A stretch of 64,000 bases of DNA from JANXQE01 sp035651635. Its GTDB lineage: Bacteria > Verrucomicrobiota > Verrucomicrobiia > Limisphaerales > UBA8199. Every line of letters starts with the position of its first letter. The first letter of the stretch is position 1. Below the pieces are notes generated by a model. That model searched no databases. It saw only the letters and a program-made list of their open reading frames with translations, and was not told the origin of the DNA. Shown here in pieces: positions 1 through 8,002 of the stretch. The stretch covers positions 28,695 to 92,694 of the forward strand of contig DASRFK010000020.1 in the NCBI GenBank assembly GCA_035651635.1, read 5' to 3'. The position numbers were made by a program, and so were the translations under genes.

Positions 1-1
1 A

Positions 2-271
2 TCACCAATGTCGGCGTCCATTGCCCGCAAGGTCGTGCAGTTGGTGCGGACCACGAATCGGCCGGAGACCAGCGGCCCAGGCGGGCACATTGAGCTTTCA
101 GAGCGGCAACGCCAGGTGCTCGAGCTCCTGGCGGCCGGCCAACCCTACAAATTGATCGCCGATAATTTAGGGGTGAGCATTCATACGGTGCGCAGCTACT
201 TGCGCCGGACTTACGAAAAGCTGCAGGTGCACAGTCGCACAGAAGCAGTCGCCAAATACAAGGAACGCTAG
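2..271 (+). CDS. LuxR/NarL-type response regulator, C-terminal part (5' end cut by window)
   Basis: Eighty-nine codons are visible and the frame is open to the window edge, so the methionine at position 8 is probably internal (the SPMS-x-x-IA-x-KV run is the usual linker between receiver and DNA-binding domain in NarL/FixJ regulators). A LuxR-type helix-turn-helix follows: LSERQRQVLELLAAG, then the recognition helix region with SIHTVRSYLRR and the closing KLQVHSRTEAVAKY. The protein should bind DNA as the output of a two-component system. The receiver domain and partner kinase would lie upstream, outside the window. Family assignment is secure; target genes are unknown. Confidence 0.9.
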   Translation, partial: SPMSASIARKVVQLVRTTNRPETSGPGGHIELSERQRQVLELLAAGQPYKLIADNLGVSIHTVRSYLRRTYEKLQVHSRTEAVAKYKER

Positions 272-325
272 CCTTTTACTCTGGGCTCCTGGCGGGTCCG
301 CATTTTCCATTGCAACTCGCAGAGA

Positions 326-793
326 ATGCAAGAGTCATCGACACTAACTGTGGGCTCATCATTTTACAGCTTACATCATCATCTGGTGTTCAGCACAAAA
401 GAACGGCGTCCGTTTATTAAATCAGACTGGCGCGCGCGACTGCACGAATATCTGGGCGGTGAAGTTCGGGGCCTTGGGGGCGTGGCAGAGATCGTCGGCG
501 GAGTCGATGACCATGTCCATCTTCTCTTGAGCCTGAGGACCTCAGTTGCCCCGGCGGACTTCGTACGCGAGATAAAGAAGGCATCATCAAACTGGGCCGC
601 CGACAAGTATGATCCATTATTCGGCTGGCAAGAAGGGTACGGGATATTTTCCGTTAGTTGGACGCACGGCAATTCGCTTCGCCGTTACATCGCGGACCAG
701 GAGCGACATCATCGAAAGACGAGATTCATCGATGAATATCGACGTCTTCTGGCACGGAACGGAGTTGTGTATGACCCAGCTTGGTTAGAATAA
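326..793 (+). CDS. REP-associated tyrosine transposase (IS200-like Y1 transposase, RAYT type)
   Basis: A 155-residue single-domain protein of the Y1 transposase family (IS200/TnpA_REP). The metal-binding HUH-type motif is HVH at residues 63-65 (in DDHVHLLL), and the catalytic tyrosine is Tyr105 in WQEGYGIFSVS. These enzymes cleave single-stranded DNA at hairpins. Orphan members are linked to the spread of REP palindromes rather than acting as full insertion sequences. No tnpB or insertion-sequence ends are seen. A hairpin lies 27 bp after the stop (821-863), and several families of short inverted repeats occur across the window. Whether this enzyme mobilises any of them is inference. Start ATG 326 has only a weak purine-rich leader. 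Confidence 0.9.
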   Translation: MQESSTLTVGSSFYSLHHHLVFSTKERRPFIKSDWRARLHEYLGGEVRGLGGVAEIVGGVDDHVHLLLSLRTSVAPADFVREIKKASSNWAADKYDPLFGWQEGYGIFSVSWTHGNSLRRYIADQERHHRKTRFIDEYRRLLARNGVVYDPAWLE

Positions 794-820
794 AGATGAT
801 GTGGGATTCGGTCGGGATTG

Positions 821-863
821 CGGGTTCAGCAATCCTCGCGGTTTGCGCGATTTGCCGAACCCG
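821..863. repeat. REP-like hairpin downstream of the Y1 transposase
   Basis: Arms CGGGTTCAGCAA (821-832) and TTGCCGAACCCG (852-863) pair with one mismatch around a 19-nt loop. The position just behind a RAYT-type gene is typical of the palindromes such enzymes recognise. No other exact copy was noticed in this window, so it could equally be a terminator-like structure without a T tract. Confidence 0.45.
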
Positions 864-1325
864 TCAGCGTTCACAGACAGTAGGCGGGGCGTCGAGTCCG
901 CGAGAGCCCCGGGAACGATGTCCCCACTTACATTTGGGCACCCCGAAGGGCGTGCCCAGAATTTCGTGGGCACGCAAAGGCGTGAAGGTCGCGACTAATC
1001 GTTCGACGCTCTAATGCAAGCCAGCGACCGGCTAAAGCCCGGTGCCAAGGTGCTCAGCGAGACCACGAGCCGTGGCCAGGAAGGCCGCAAACGGAGCTTA
1101 ATTGAACCTGTTTCTAACAGTTTCAATTTCCGCTCGCACCGTAGGACGAGCCTTCCGAAGGCCTAAAACCTGTGCTACTTTGAAGTGTAAGTAAACCGGG
1201 TCATCGGCCAGCCTATGAAACCGCGAAGCTGCCATTATCACTGCATCGCGAGCGATGCGTGGGCTGGCTGCACAAGATCGCCGAGGAGTTGAGGTGAACC
1301 CAAGAGAGAATCGAGGTGCAAGACT
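864..1325. other. Intergenic stretch without a supported gene
   Basis: About 460 bp between the transposase hairpin and a small membrane protein gene. It holds short palindromes (GGGCACCCCGAAGGGCGTGCCC near 938-960) and a half-copy of the motif GGCTAAAGCCCGGTG near 1031-1046, which also forms the ends of the inverted-repeat element at 59262-59399. Short open frames here are mutually overlapping, lack start signals and have no recognisable protein features. No RNA gene was recognised. Confidence 0.5.
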
Positions 1326-1481
1326 ATGCTGCATTGGTGGTTAATTCCGTTATTGGTCCTGCTGTCCCTGGTGCTCTGGTCTTTTTACGTTGTCGTGAAG
1401 CATCAAGGCGGCCCAGGTGTGCGCACCGAAGGCCGGACACTGGTCGACAAACCGGACGACGAGAACCCTCCTATGGAATAA
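1326..1481 (+). CDS. Small single-pass membrane protein (51 aa)
   Basis: The frame encodes 51 residues: a hydrophobic N-terminal helix (about residues 3-23, LIPLLVLLSLVLWSFYVVV) followed by a short, charged, proline-containing tail ending DKPDDENPPME. A GAGG motif at 1313-1316, nine bases before the ATG, is a convincing ribosome binding site and is the main reason for calling a gene this short. The topology suggests an inner-membrane peptide with its acidic tail on one face. I do not recognise a family. It stands alone, convergent with the downstream minus-strand ilvA-type gene. Confidence 0.6.
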   Translation: MLHWWLIPLLVLLSLVLWSFYVVVKHQGGPGVRTEGRTLVDKPDDENPPME

Positions 1482-1575
1482 TGGACGCAGGCCCGGACGG
1501 TTCTGGTTTAGCTGGGCGGTGATTTGTTCGATGAGGAACTCGCCGGCGGGACGCCAGCGGTCCCAAAGAGGGTGC

Positions 1576-2805
1576 TCAGGTCAGCGGAAATCCCGCTTCA
1601 ACCAAGCGGGCGCGCAAGGTGGCGATGTGCTGCGCGTCGCGCGTCTCGACGACACAATGGACGGCGACGGTGGAAATATCTTCGTCAGCAAACGCGCGGT
1701 CGTGGGTAATGTCGAGGATACTGGCTCCTTCCTCTGCAATCAGGCCGGCGAACCGCGCCAAACCGCCAGGTCGATCGCTAATTGTGGCGGTGAAACGGCA
1801 GAGCCGGCCATCGGACGCGAGGCCGCGCTCGATGACCCGGTCCAGGGTGTTGAGATCGATGTTTCCGCCACAAAGCAGCAAAACGACTTTTTTGTTTGCC
1901 AAATCCGGCGTCAATCCGGCGAGGCATGCCGCTAAAGGTGCGGCGCCCGCTCCTTCGACGACCGCTTTTTCGAGTTCCATGAGCCGCAGGACGGCTCGGG
2001 CCAGGTCATGCTCCCCGACCAGGACCGTGCGATCGAGCCGCTCGCGAGCCAGGCGAAAGGCATTTTCACCCACTTTGGGCACGCTCAAGCCGTCGGCCAG
2101 CGTGGGTTTCATCTCAATTTGCACGGGCTTTCCTGCTTGCAGAGCGGCGGTGAAACTGGCGGCATGCTTGGGTTCCACCCCGATGATCCTGACATCCGGC
2201 TTGAGATGTTTGAGCGCCACAGAGACACCCGCGGCCAGTCCGGCGCCCCCGATCGGCACAATCACCGCGTCCATATCCGGCACTTGAGCGGCAATCTCCA
2301 GTCCAATGGTGCCTTGACCCGCGATGATGGCGGGATCATCGAATCCGTTGATATACGTCAGTCCCTTCTCGGCCGCGATTTTGTCGGCGCGGGCCCGCGC
2401 TTGACCAATGTTCGCCCCGTCCAGTACCACCGTCGCCGCGAAACGGCGGCAGTTGACCACTTTCGTTAGTGGCGCGAATTGCGGCATCACCACCGTAGCG
2501 GGGACGCCGAGCAACTGCGCGTGGTAAGCCACCCCGAGCGCGTGGTTGCCGGCGGAAGCAGCAATGACTCCGCGCTGGCGTTGCGCCGGCGAGAGCAGTA
2601 ACAGCGCGTTACGCGCGCCACGCTCCTTAAAACTTCCCGTTCGCTGAAGGTATTCGAGCTTGCAGTAGATCCGTGAGCCGGTGATCTCGGAAAGGGGAAT
2701 CGAAGCCGGGCAAGGTGTCTCGAGAATCGGCCCCGCAATTCGGCGCGCCGCCGCTTGGATATCTTCGAGGGTGACTGGCACAACGATTCCGTGCGAGTCG
2801 TTCAA
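1576..2805 (-). CDS. ilvA: Threonine ammonia-lyase (threonine deaminase) with C-terminal ACT domain
   Basis: A 409-residue fold-type II PLP enzyme that deaminates threonine to 2-oxobutanoate, the first step towards isoleucine. The PLP lysine is Lys60 in TGSFKERGARNAL, and the phosphate-binding and substrate loops SAGNHALGVAY and LCGGNIDL are present. A regulatory ACT domain fills roughly residues 335-409 (RFTATISDRPGGLARFAGLI). Length and single ACT domain match the short, catabolic-like or archaeal-like class rather than the 514-residue E. coli IlvA. The start is a TTG at 2805 that overlaps the stop of the upstream hydrolase gene by the TTGA junction, suggesting translational coupling. A GTG a few codons in is an alternative. 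Catabolic tdcB-like function cannot be excluded. Confidence 0.9.
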   Translation of the reverse strand: MNDSHGIVVPVTLEDIQAAARRIAGPILETPCPASIPLSEITGSRIYCKLEYLQRTGSFKERGARNALLLLSPAQRQRGVIAASAGNHALGVAYHAQLLGVPATVVMPQFAPLTKVVNCRRFAATVVLDGANIGQARARADKIAAEKGLTYINGFDDPAIIAGQGTIGLEIAAQVPDMDAVIVPIGGAGLAAGVSVALKHLKPDVRIIGVEPKHAASFTAALQAGKPVQIEMKPTLADGLSVPKVGENAFRLARERLDRTVLVGEHDLARAVLRLMELEKAVVEGAGAAPLAACLAGLTPDLANKKVVLLLCGGNIDLNTLDRVIERGLASDGRLCRFTATISDRPGGLARFAGLIAEEGASILDITHDRAFADEDISTVAVHCVVETRDAQHIATLRARLVEAGFPLT

Positions 2806-3482
2806 AAATCCCGGCTTTGTCCCGGCTCCAGCAAATGCAGATTCCGGCCGGCCGCCTTGAATTTATTCATGGCGGCGCGATGATCGATTTTGATTGGAGG
2901 GAAAGTGTCAAAATGCAGGCCGAGCACTTCCTGGCAGCCGGCGAACTCGGCCGCTTTGATTGCGTCGGAAAAATCCATCGTAAAATTGTCGCCCAGGCAC
3001 AAGGCGGCAAAACGAAGTTTAAAGCGTTCGCCGATCAGCTTCATGTCCATGGTCAGGGCGGTGTCCCCGGAATAATAGAAGTTGGCTTCCTGGCTTTCGA
3101 TGACGAAGCCGCCTGGGTTGCCACCGTACGAGCCGTCCGGCAGGCTGCTGGAATGGATGGCATTGACGAAATTCACGCGGCCGAAATCAAAGCCATACCC
3201 GCCACCGTGATTGAGCGGATGTGATTTCTGCAGGCCCTGCTTGCCGAACCATTGCGTGATTTCGAAGTTGGAAATGATGGTTGCGCCCGTGCGTTTAGCA
3301 ATGGCCCCGGCATCACCCAGGTGATCGGAATGGCCGTGGGAGATCAGGAGGTAATCGGCGGGTATTTTATTGACGTCGATATCCTTGGCCAGCTCATTGC
3401 CGGTGATAAAAGGATCAAAAAGCAAAGTCTTGTCGGCGATCTGCGCGGCAAAGCAGGAGTGTCCGTAGTAAGTAATCTTCAT
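2802..3482 (-). CDS. UPF0173 family metal-dependent hydrolase (metallo-beta-lactamase fold)
   Basis: A 226-residue protein starting MKITYYGHSCF, the classic N-terminus of UPF0173 proteins. The metal-binding HxHxDH motif is HGHSDH at residues 49-54. Further metal ligands are expected in the HPLNHGGG region, YSGDTAL and the late GLHFDTFP. The chosen ATG at 3482 is preceded by GGAGAGGG, a strong ribosome binding site; an upstream in-frame extension lacks family similarity. Substrate is unknown for most of the family. It overlaps the threonine deaminase gene by 4 bp, so the two are likely co-transcribed, though a functional link is not obvious. Confidence 0.92.
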   Translation of the reverse strand: MKITYYGHSCFAAQIADKTLLFDPFITGNELAKDIDVNKIPADYLLISHGHSDHLGDAGAIAKRTGATIISNFEITQWFGKQGLQKSHPLNHGGGYGFDFGRVNFVNAIHSSSLPDGSYGGNPGGFVIESQEANFYYSGDTALTMDMKLIGERFKLRFAALCLGDNFTMDFSDAIKAAEFAGCQEVLGLHFDTFPPIKIDHRAAMNKFKAAGRNLHLLEPGQSRDF

Positions 3483-3584
3483 AAGCCCTCTCCAGTTTCT
3501 TCCGGATGCAGCCCTTGATAGGAGCCACGCTCCGCCGATCAATATCTATGGGCGCCTCGACCCGGTCAACTCCAAGCCGCCGGC

Positions 3585-3686
3585 CTATTTGCGCCGGAAA
3601 AGGATAAAGGCCGCAATCGTCAATCCAACCAGATTCATCACGACCATAATCACCAGGATAATTTCTACACGGACCATAGCCAGCAT
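3585..3686 (-). CDS. Possible tiny hydrophobic membrane peptide (33 aa)
   Basis: An ATG-initiated frame gives 33 residues, almost all one hydrophobic helix (VEIILVIMVVMNLVGLTIAA) capped by a basic FRRK tail, the positive-inside pattern of a single-pass inner membrane peptide. There is no good ribosome binding site. It sits between the repeat element behind metH and the UPF0173 gene, on the same strand as both, about 100 bp before the hydrolase start. The composition is suggestive, but chance cannot be ruled out. Confidence 0.35.
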   Translation of the reverse strand: MLAMVRVEIILVIMVVMNLVGLTIAAFILFRRK

Positions 3687-3735
3687 GAGGCAACTTGCCA
3701 CGAGCGCCAGGCGAAGGCTACAGGTTCCGGCGTTA

Positions 3736-3897
3736 CGTAGCGCAGGCATTCGAGCCTGCTGTATCGCCGACTTTCAGTCGGCTGACGCGGGGGTGGTGGA
3801 AGCCCGTCGGCGTTCGCAAACGCCAAAGCTCCGGAACGTAGCAGGCTGAAAGCCGGCGGTACAGCAGACTGGATAGTCTGCGCTACGCAGCGCGAGG
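3736..3897. repeat. Inverted-repeat element, family C (CGTAGCGCAG... ends), copy 1
   Basis: The element begins CGTAGCGCAGGC and ends GTCTGCGCTACG, so its termini are near-perfect inverted repeats. Internally it has further palindromes such as GACTTTCAGTC. It finishes 3 bp from the stop codon of metH. A related element lies at 14369-14494. It carries no open frame of interest. It probably acts as a non-autonomous repeat (MITE/REP-like) and may fold in the metH transcript 3' end. Confidence 0.75.
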
Positions 3898-3900
3898 TCC

Positions 3901-6900
3901 CTACCTCTTGCCCTGGAGCGTGTTTGTTGCGGCAGGATGGGGAACGCCACAGCTACAGGCCAGTGTTGCGGGAGCAGGCGAGGCTTCGGGTTCATAATTG
4001 AGATACGGCGCCAGCCAGCGTTCCACGGCCTGAAGCTCCATTTGCTTTCGCAAATGATAATCCAGCACCTGATCCCGGCCAATTTTTCCCACGCCGAAAT
4101 ACTTGGATTCCGGATGAGCAAAGTACAGGCCGCTGACGCTTGCCCCAGGCCACATCGCGCAACTTTCGGTCAGTTTGATCCCCGTATTCGCTTCCACCTC
4201 GAGCAAGTTCCAAAGAGTTCGCTTTTCCGTGTGGTCTGGACAAGCCGGATAGCCCGCGGCGGGGCGAATGCCGCGGTACTGTTCGCGGATGAGATCCTCG
4301 GTGGAAAAATTCTCGGATTTGCCAAAGCCCCACTGGCAACGCGCGCGTTTATGCAAATACTCGGCAAAGGCCTCGGCTAAGCGGTCGGCGATGGCTTTAG
4401 TCATGATCGAGCTGTAATCGTCATGATCCTGCTCGAATTGCCGGCAGAGCTCTTCGGTGCCGAAGCCGGCGCTGACGGCGAAGGCGCCCAAATAATCCGC
4501 CAGGGGCTTGGTGCCGGCGGCCCCGGATTTTGGCGCGATGTAATCCGCCAGGCAATGGTTGAACTGGCCGGCGGGTTTGTTCATTTGCTGGCGCAGAAAA
4601 TGAAACGTGGTCAAAATGGTGGTGCGGCTCGCGTCGGTGTAAAGTTCGACGTCATCTCCCACGGAGTTGGCCGGGAAAAATGCATACGCAGCCCGGGCCG
4701 TGAGCAGTTGGCCTTTCACTATTTTGGAAAGGAGATCCTGCGCATCTTCGAACAGCTTCCTGGCCTCCGCGTTTTCCAGGATAGCGGGATAGCGCCCGCG
4801 CATTTCCCAAGTGTGAAAAAATGGCGACCAATCGATGAAGGGAACCAATTCTTCAAGGGAAATCCTTTCCATCCCTTCCCCCGCTTTTGCCCGGCTCCGC
4901 TCGGTGGTGAGCACGCGTGTGCCGGTGAACTCCGGGGTGGCTACGTCCTCGGGTTTCCATTGAATCGGAGTGCGGCGGCGGCGAGCTTCATCCAAAGAGA
5001 GCAGGGGCGCCGCGCGTTGCTCACCGTGATGAGCCCGCAACTTCTCATATTCGACTCGGACCGATTCAATGAAGCCCGTCTTGAGCGCGGGATTCATCAA
5101 GTTCCCCACGACACCCACCGCGCGCGAGGCGTCCAGCACATGCACGACCGGTTTGGAGTAACCGGGAGCAATCTTCACCGCAGTATGGGCTTTGCTGGTG
5201 GTCGCTCCGCCGATCAGCAGCGGAGTGTTCAAGCCGCGCCGCTCCATTTCCTTGGCCACATGAACCATTTCTTCCAGGGAGGGCGTGATTAATCCGCTGA
5301 GGCCAATCAGGTCGGCTTTCTGTTCGCGGGCCGTCTCGAGAATTTTTTCGGTGGGGACCATGACGCCCAGATCGATGACTTCGTAGTTATTGCAGCCCAA
5401 AACCACACCGACAATATTCTTGCCGATGTCATGGACATCGCCTTTGACCGTCGCCATGACGATCCGTCCCTGGGCGCCCCGGCCGCCGGAAGCTTTTTTC
5501 TCCTCTTCCATGTAGGGTAACAGGTGGGCGACGGATTTCTTCATCACGCGCGCGCTTTTGACCACCTGAGGCAGAAACATTTTTCCCGAGCCAAACAGGT
5601 CGCCCACGACATTCATGCCGGCCATAAGAGGCCCCTCGATGACGGAAAGGGGCCGGCCGTACTTTTGGCGGGCCTCTTCGGTATCCTGCTCGATAAAATC
5701 GACGATGCCCTTTACCAACGCATGGCTGAGGCGTTCTTCGACGGTGCCTTTGCGCCATTCGTCCTCGACTACCTCGGTCTTGCCTTGCTGTTTGACGGTG
5801 TCGGCAAATTTAACCAACCGCTCGGTCGCATCCGGCCGGCGATTGAGCAGGACATCCTCGACCAATTCCAGCAAATCCTTCGGAATCTCCTCGTAGACGC
5901 CGAGCATCCCGGCATTGACAATGCCCAGGTCCAGACCGGCTTTGATGGCATGGTACAGGAAGGCCGAGTGCATGGCCTCGCGCACCGCGTTGTTTCCTCG
6001 GAATGAGAAAGAAATATTGCTGATCCCGCCGCTGACCCGGGCATAGGGGAGGTTTTGTTTGATCCAATGAGTGGCGCGAATGAAGTCCACCGCGTAGTTA
6101 TTGTGCTCGTCCATTCCGGTGGCCAGGGTCAGCACATTTGGATCGAAAATAATATCCTGGGCCGGAAAACCCAATTCCTTGGTCAAAATGCGATACGACC
6201 GTTCGCAGACCTCGATGCGACGTTCGAAATTGTCGGCCTGCCCTTTTTCATCAAACGCCATCACCACCACGGCCGCGCCATAACGCCGGACCAGGCGCGC
6301 CTGGTGCTTGAATTTCTCTTCGCCTTCCTTAAGGCTGATGGAATTGACCACGCCTTTGCCCTGGACGCACTTGAGCCCGGCTTCGATCACCGACCATTTG
6401 GAACTGTCGATCATCACCGGCACACGGGCGATTTCCGGCTCCGAGGCCACCAGGTTCAGGAAGGTGGTCATCGCCTTCTCCGAATCCAGCATGGCTTCGT
6501 CCATGTTGACGTCGATGATCTGAGCGCCGTTCTCGACCTGCTGTTTGGCAATGGCCACGGCCGCTTCGAAATCCCCAGCCAGGATCAGTTTGGAGAATTT
6601 TGGCGAGCCAGTCACATTGGTGCGCTCGCCGATATTTACGAAATTGGTTTCGGGCCGCAGCGTGAGAGGCTCAAGGCCGCTCAGTCGTGTGAAGGGCTGA
6701 AGCTGCGACGGCGTGCGCGGCGGAAGATCCCGGACCGCCTCAGCAATGGCTTTGATATGGGCCGGGGTTGTTCCGCAGCAGCCTCCCACAATATTCAACC
6801 ACCCATTTTGAGCCCACTCCCTCAGTTGCGGCGCCAAGGTTTCCGGAGTTTCGGGAAAGCCGGTCGGCAAGAGCGGATTGGGCAAACCGGCATTGGGATA

Positions 6901-7761
6901 GCAACTGACATAAATCGGCGCCAATCCGGCCAGTTCTTCGATTAGCGGCCGCATTTCCTTCGGCCCGAGTGCGCAGTTCATTCCCACCGAAAGCAGCGGA
7001 ACATGCGAAATGGAATTCCAAAAGGCTTCCACGGTCTGACCCGTAACGCCGCGGTTGCTGCCGGCTTGAATAAAAGTAACCGATGCCAGAATGGGAACGA
7101 CATTTCTGCCGGGCATTGGCTCCTGCCCGAAGGCCAGCGGCACCAGGCCGCGCTCGTCAAAGAGTCTCAGGATGGCGAAGAAAGCAGCCTTGGCATTCAG
7201 CGTGTCGAAAATGGTTTCGACCAGCAGCAAATCCGACCCGCCATCGAGCAATCCCCGCGCCTGATCATAGTAAGCCGCGGCCACTTCATCGAACGTGGCC
7301 CCTCGCGCCCCAGGGTCGTTAACGTCGGTCGAGATCGAGGACGTCTTGGTGGTTGGTCCGATGGCGCCGGCGACAAAACAGGTGCCCCCCGGATGCCGCT
7401 CCATTACCTGGTCGGCGGCGCGGCGGGCGCATTCGGCTCCGGCCTTGGAAAGTTCGTAACCCAGGCTTTCCATTCCGTAATCCGCCAATGAAATGGATTG
7501 GGCATTGAAGGTATTGGTCTCGATGATATCGGCGCCGGCTTCGAGATATTGCCTGTGAATTTCCTCGATCACCGCCGGCCGCGTCACATTGAGCAGGTCG
7601 TTCAGCCCTTTGACGTCTTTGTGCCAGGTTTTGAATCGATCTCCGCGAAAGGCGGCCTCGTCGAGATGGTAGGTCTGGATCATGGTGCCCATCGCGCCGT
7701 CCAGCACGACGATGCGTTCCCGCAGCAGACGTTGAAGTTCTGAAACTGTATGCTCGCTCAT
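3901..7761 (-). CDS. metH: Cobalamin-dependent methionine synthase
   Basis: The 1286-residue product has the full four-module layout. The homocysteine-binding barrel (about 10-345) carries the zinc ligands Cys263 (GMNCALGP) and Cys328/Cys329 (VGGCCGTTP). The methyltetrahydrofolate-binding barrel follows (about 370-640, FVNIGERTNVTGS). The B12 helical cap and Rossmann domain (about 660-900) have the cobalt ligand His777 in DVHDIGKNI. The C-terminal reactivation domain (about 930-1260) has the AdoMet motif GYPACPDHTEK. It methylates homocysteine using methyl-tetrahydrofolate. Transcription is probably monocistronic: the neighbouring gene 8003 is divergent and an inverted-repeat element follows the stop. 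A SahR-like palindrome lies about 110 bp before the start. No cobalamin riboswitch was recognised. Confidence 0.98.
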   Translation of the reverse strand: MSEHTVSELQRLLRERIVVLDGAMGTMIQTYHLDEAAFRGDRFKTWHKDVKGLNDLLNVTRPAVIEEIHRQYLEAGADIIETNTFNAQSISLADYGMESLGYELSKAGAECARRAADQVMERHPGGTCFVAGAIGPTTKTSSISTDVNDPGARGATFDEVAAAYYDQARGLLDGGSDLLLVETIFDTLNAKAAFFAILRLFDERGLVPLAFGQEPMPGRNVVPILASVTFIQAGSNRGVTGQTVEAFWNSISHVPLLSVGMNCALGPKEMRPLIEELAGLAPIYVSCYPNAGLPNPLLPTGFPETPETLAPQLREWAQNGWLNIVGGCCGTTPAHIKAIAEAVRDLPPRTPSQLQPFTRLSGLEPLTLRPETNFVNIGERTNVTGSPKFSKLILAGDFEAAVAIAKQQVENGAQIIDVNMDEAMLDSEKAMTTFLNLVASEPEIARVPVMIDSSKWSVIEAGLKCVQGKGVVNSISLKEGEEKFKHQARLVRRYGAAVVVMAFDEKGQADNFERRIEVCERSYRILTKELGFPAQDIIFDPNVLTLATGMDEHNNYAVDFIRATHWIKQNLPYARVSGGISNISFSFRGNNAVREAMHSAFLYHAIKAGLDLGIVNAGMLGVYEEIPKDLLELVEDVLLNRRPDATERLVKFADTVKQQGKTEVVEDEWRKGTVEERLSHALVKGIVDFIEQDTEEARQKYGRPLSVIEGPLMAGMNVVGDLFGSGKMFLPQVVKSARVMKKSVAHLLPYMEEEKKASGGRGAQGRIVMATVKGDVHDIGKNIVGVVLGCNNYEVIDLGVMVPTEKILETAREQKADLIGLSGLITPSLEEMVHVAKEMERRGLNTPLLIGGATTSKAHTAVKIAPGYSKPVVHVLDASRAVGVVGNLMNPALKTGFIESVRVEYEKLRAHHGEQRAAPLLSLDEARRRRTPIQWKPEDVATPEFTGTRVLTTERSRAKAGEGMERISLEELVPFIDWSPFFHTWEMRGRYPAILENAEARKLFEDAQDLLSKIVKGQLLTARAAYAFFPANSVGDDVELYTDASRTTILTTFHFLRQQMNKPAGQFNHCLADYIAPKSGAAGTKPLADYLGAFAVSAGFGTEELCRQFEQDHDDYSSIMTKAIADRLAEAFAEYLHKRARCQWGFGKSENFSTEDLIREQYRGIRPAAGYPACPDHTEKRTLWNLLEVEANTGIKLTESCAMWPGASVSGLYFAHPESKYFGVGKIGRDQVLDYHLRKQMELQAVERWLAPYLNYEPEASPAPATLACSCGVPHPAATNTLQGKR

Positions 7762-7870
7762 ATTGAGACTCTCGACCGCATCCGCTCAAGGCGCCGGCAT
7801 CGCCAAAGGTGCGGCCGGAGCGGCTATATCGGGCAACCTAGCCGTAGCGGGGCGGAGGTTCAAGCAAAAA

Positions 7871-7886
7871 ATCAACGTATCTTGAT
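7871..7886. promoter_or_regulatory. Candidate SahR/ArsR-type methionine operator
   Basis: The sequence ATCAACGTATCTTGAT is an imperfect 16-bp palindrome (ATCAA/TTGAT arms with a TA centre). One half-site, TATCTTGAT, equals the half-site I recall for SahR, the S-adenosylhomocysteine-responsive ArsR-family regulator of methionine-cycle genes in Proteobacteria. It lies in the divergent region 110 bp upstream of metH and 117 bp upstream of the plus-strand gene at 8003, where a metH operator would be expected. Operation in this phylum is inference; no ArsR-family regulator gene is in the window. Confidence 0.4.
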
Positions 7887-8002
7887 ATGATGATGGAACG
7901 GATTTCAGGCACCGGTTTGAGCCGGCCTGGGCGATTGTTGTTGACCCATTAGTTCGCCATTCCAGATATTGAAATCCATCATCCGAATCCAATCGAGCGC
8001 CT

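Noticed and set aside
781..1014. Overlapping short frames after the transposase
   Set aside because: They have no initiation signals or protein features, and the region contains palindromes.
3415..3584. 92-residue minus-strand frame ending in the UPF0173 gene
   Set aside because: It overlaps the UPF0173 start, shows no composition of a protein, and the neighbouring frame has better support.
4423..6945. Long open frames on the plus strand inside metH (4423-5292, 5524-6006, 6055-6945)
   Set aside because: They run antisense to the well-supported metH gene and have no recognisable protein features; they follow from its codon bias and GC content.
7762..8002. Cobalamin riboswitch before metH
   Set aside because: I could not recognise the B12-box or the conserved core; only the candidate operator stood out.
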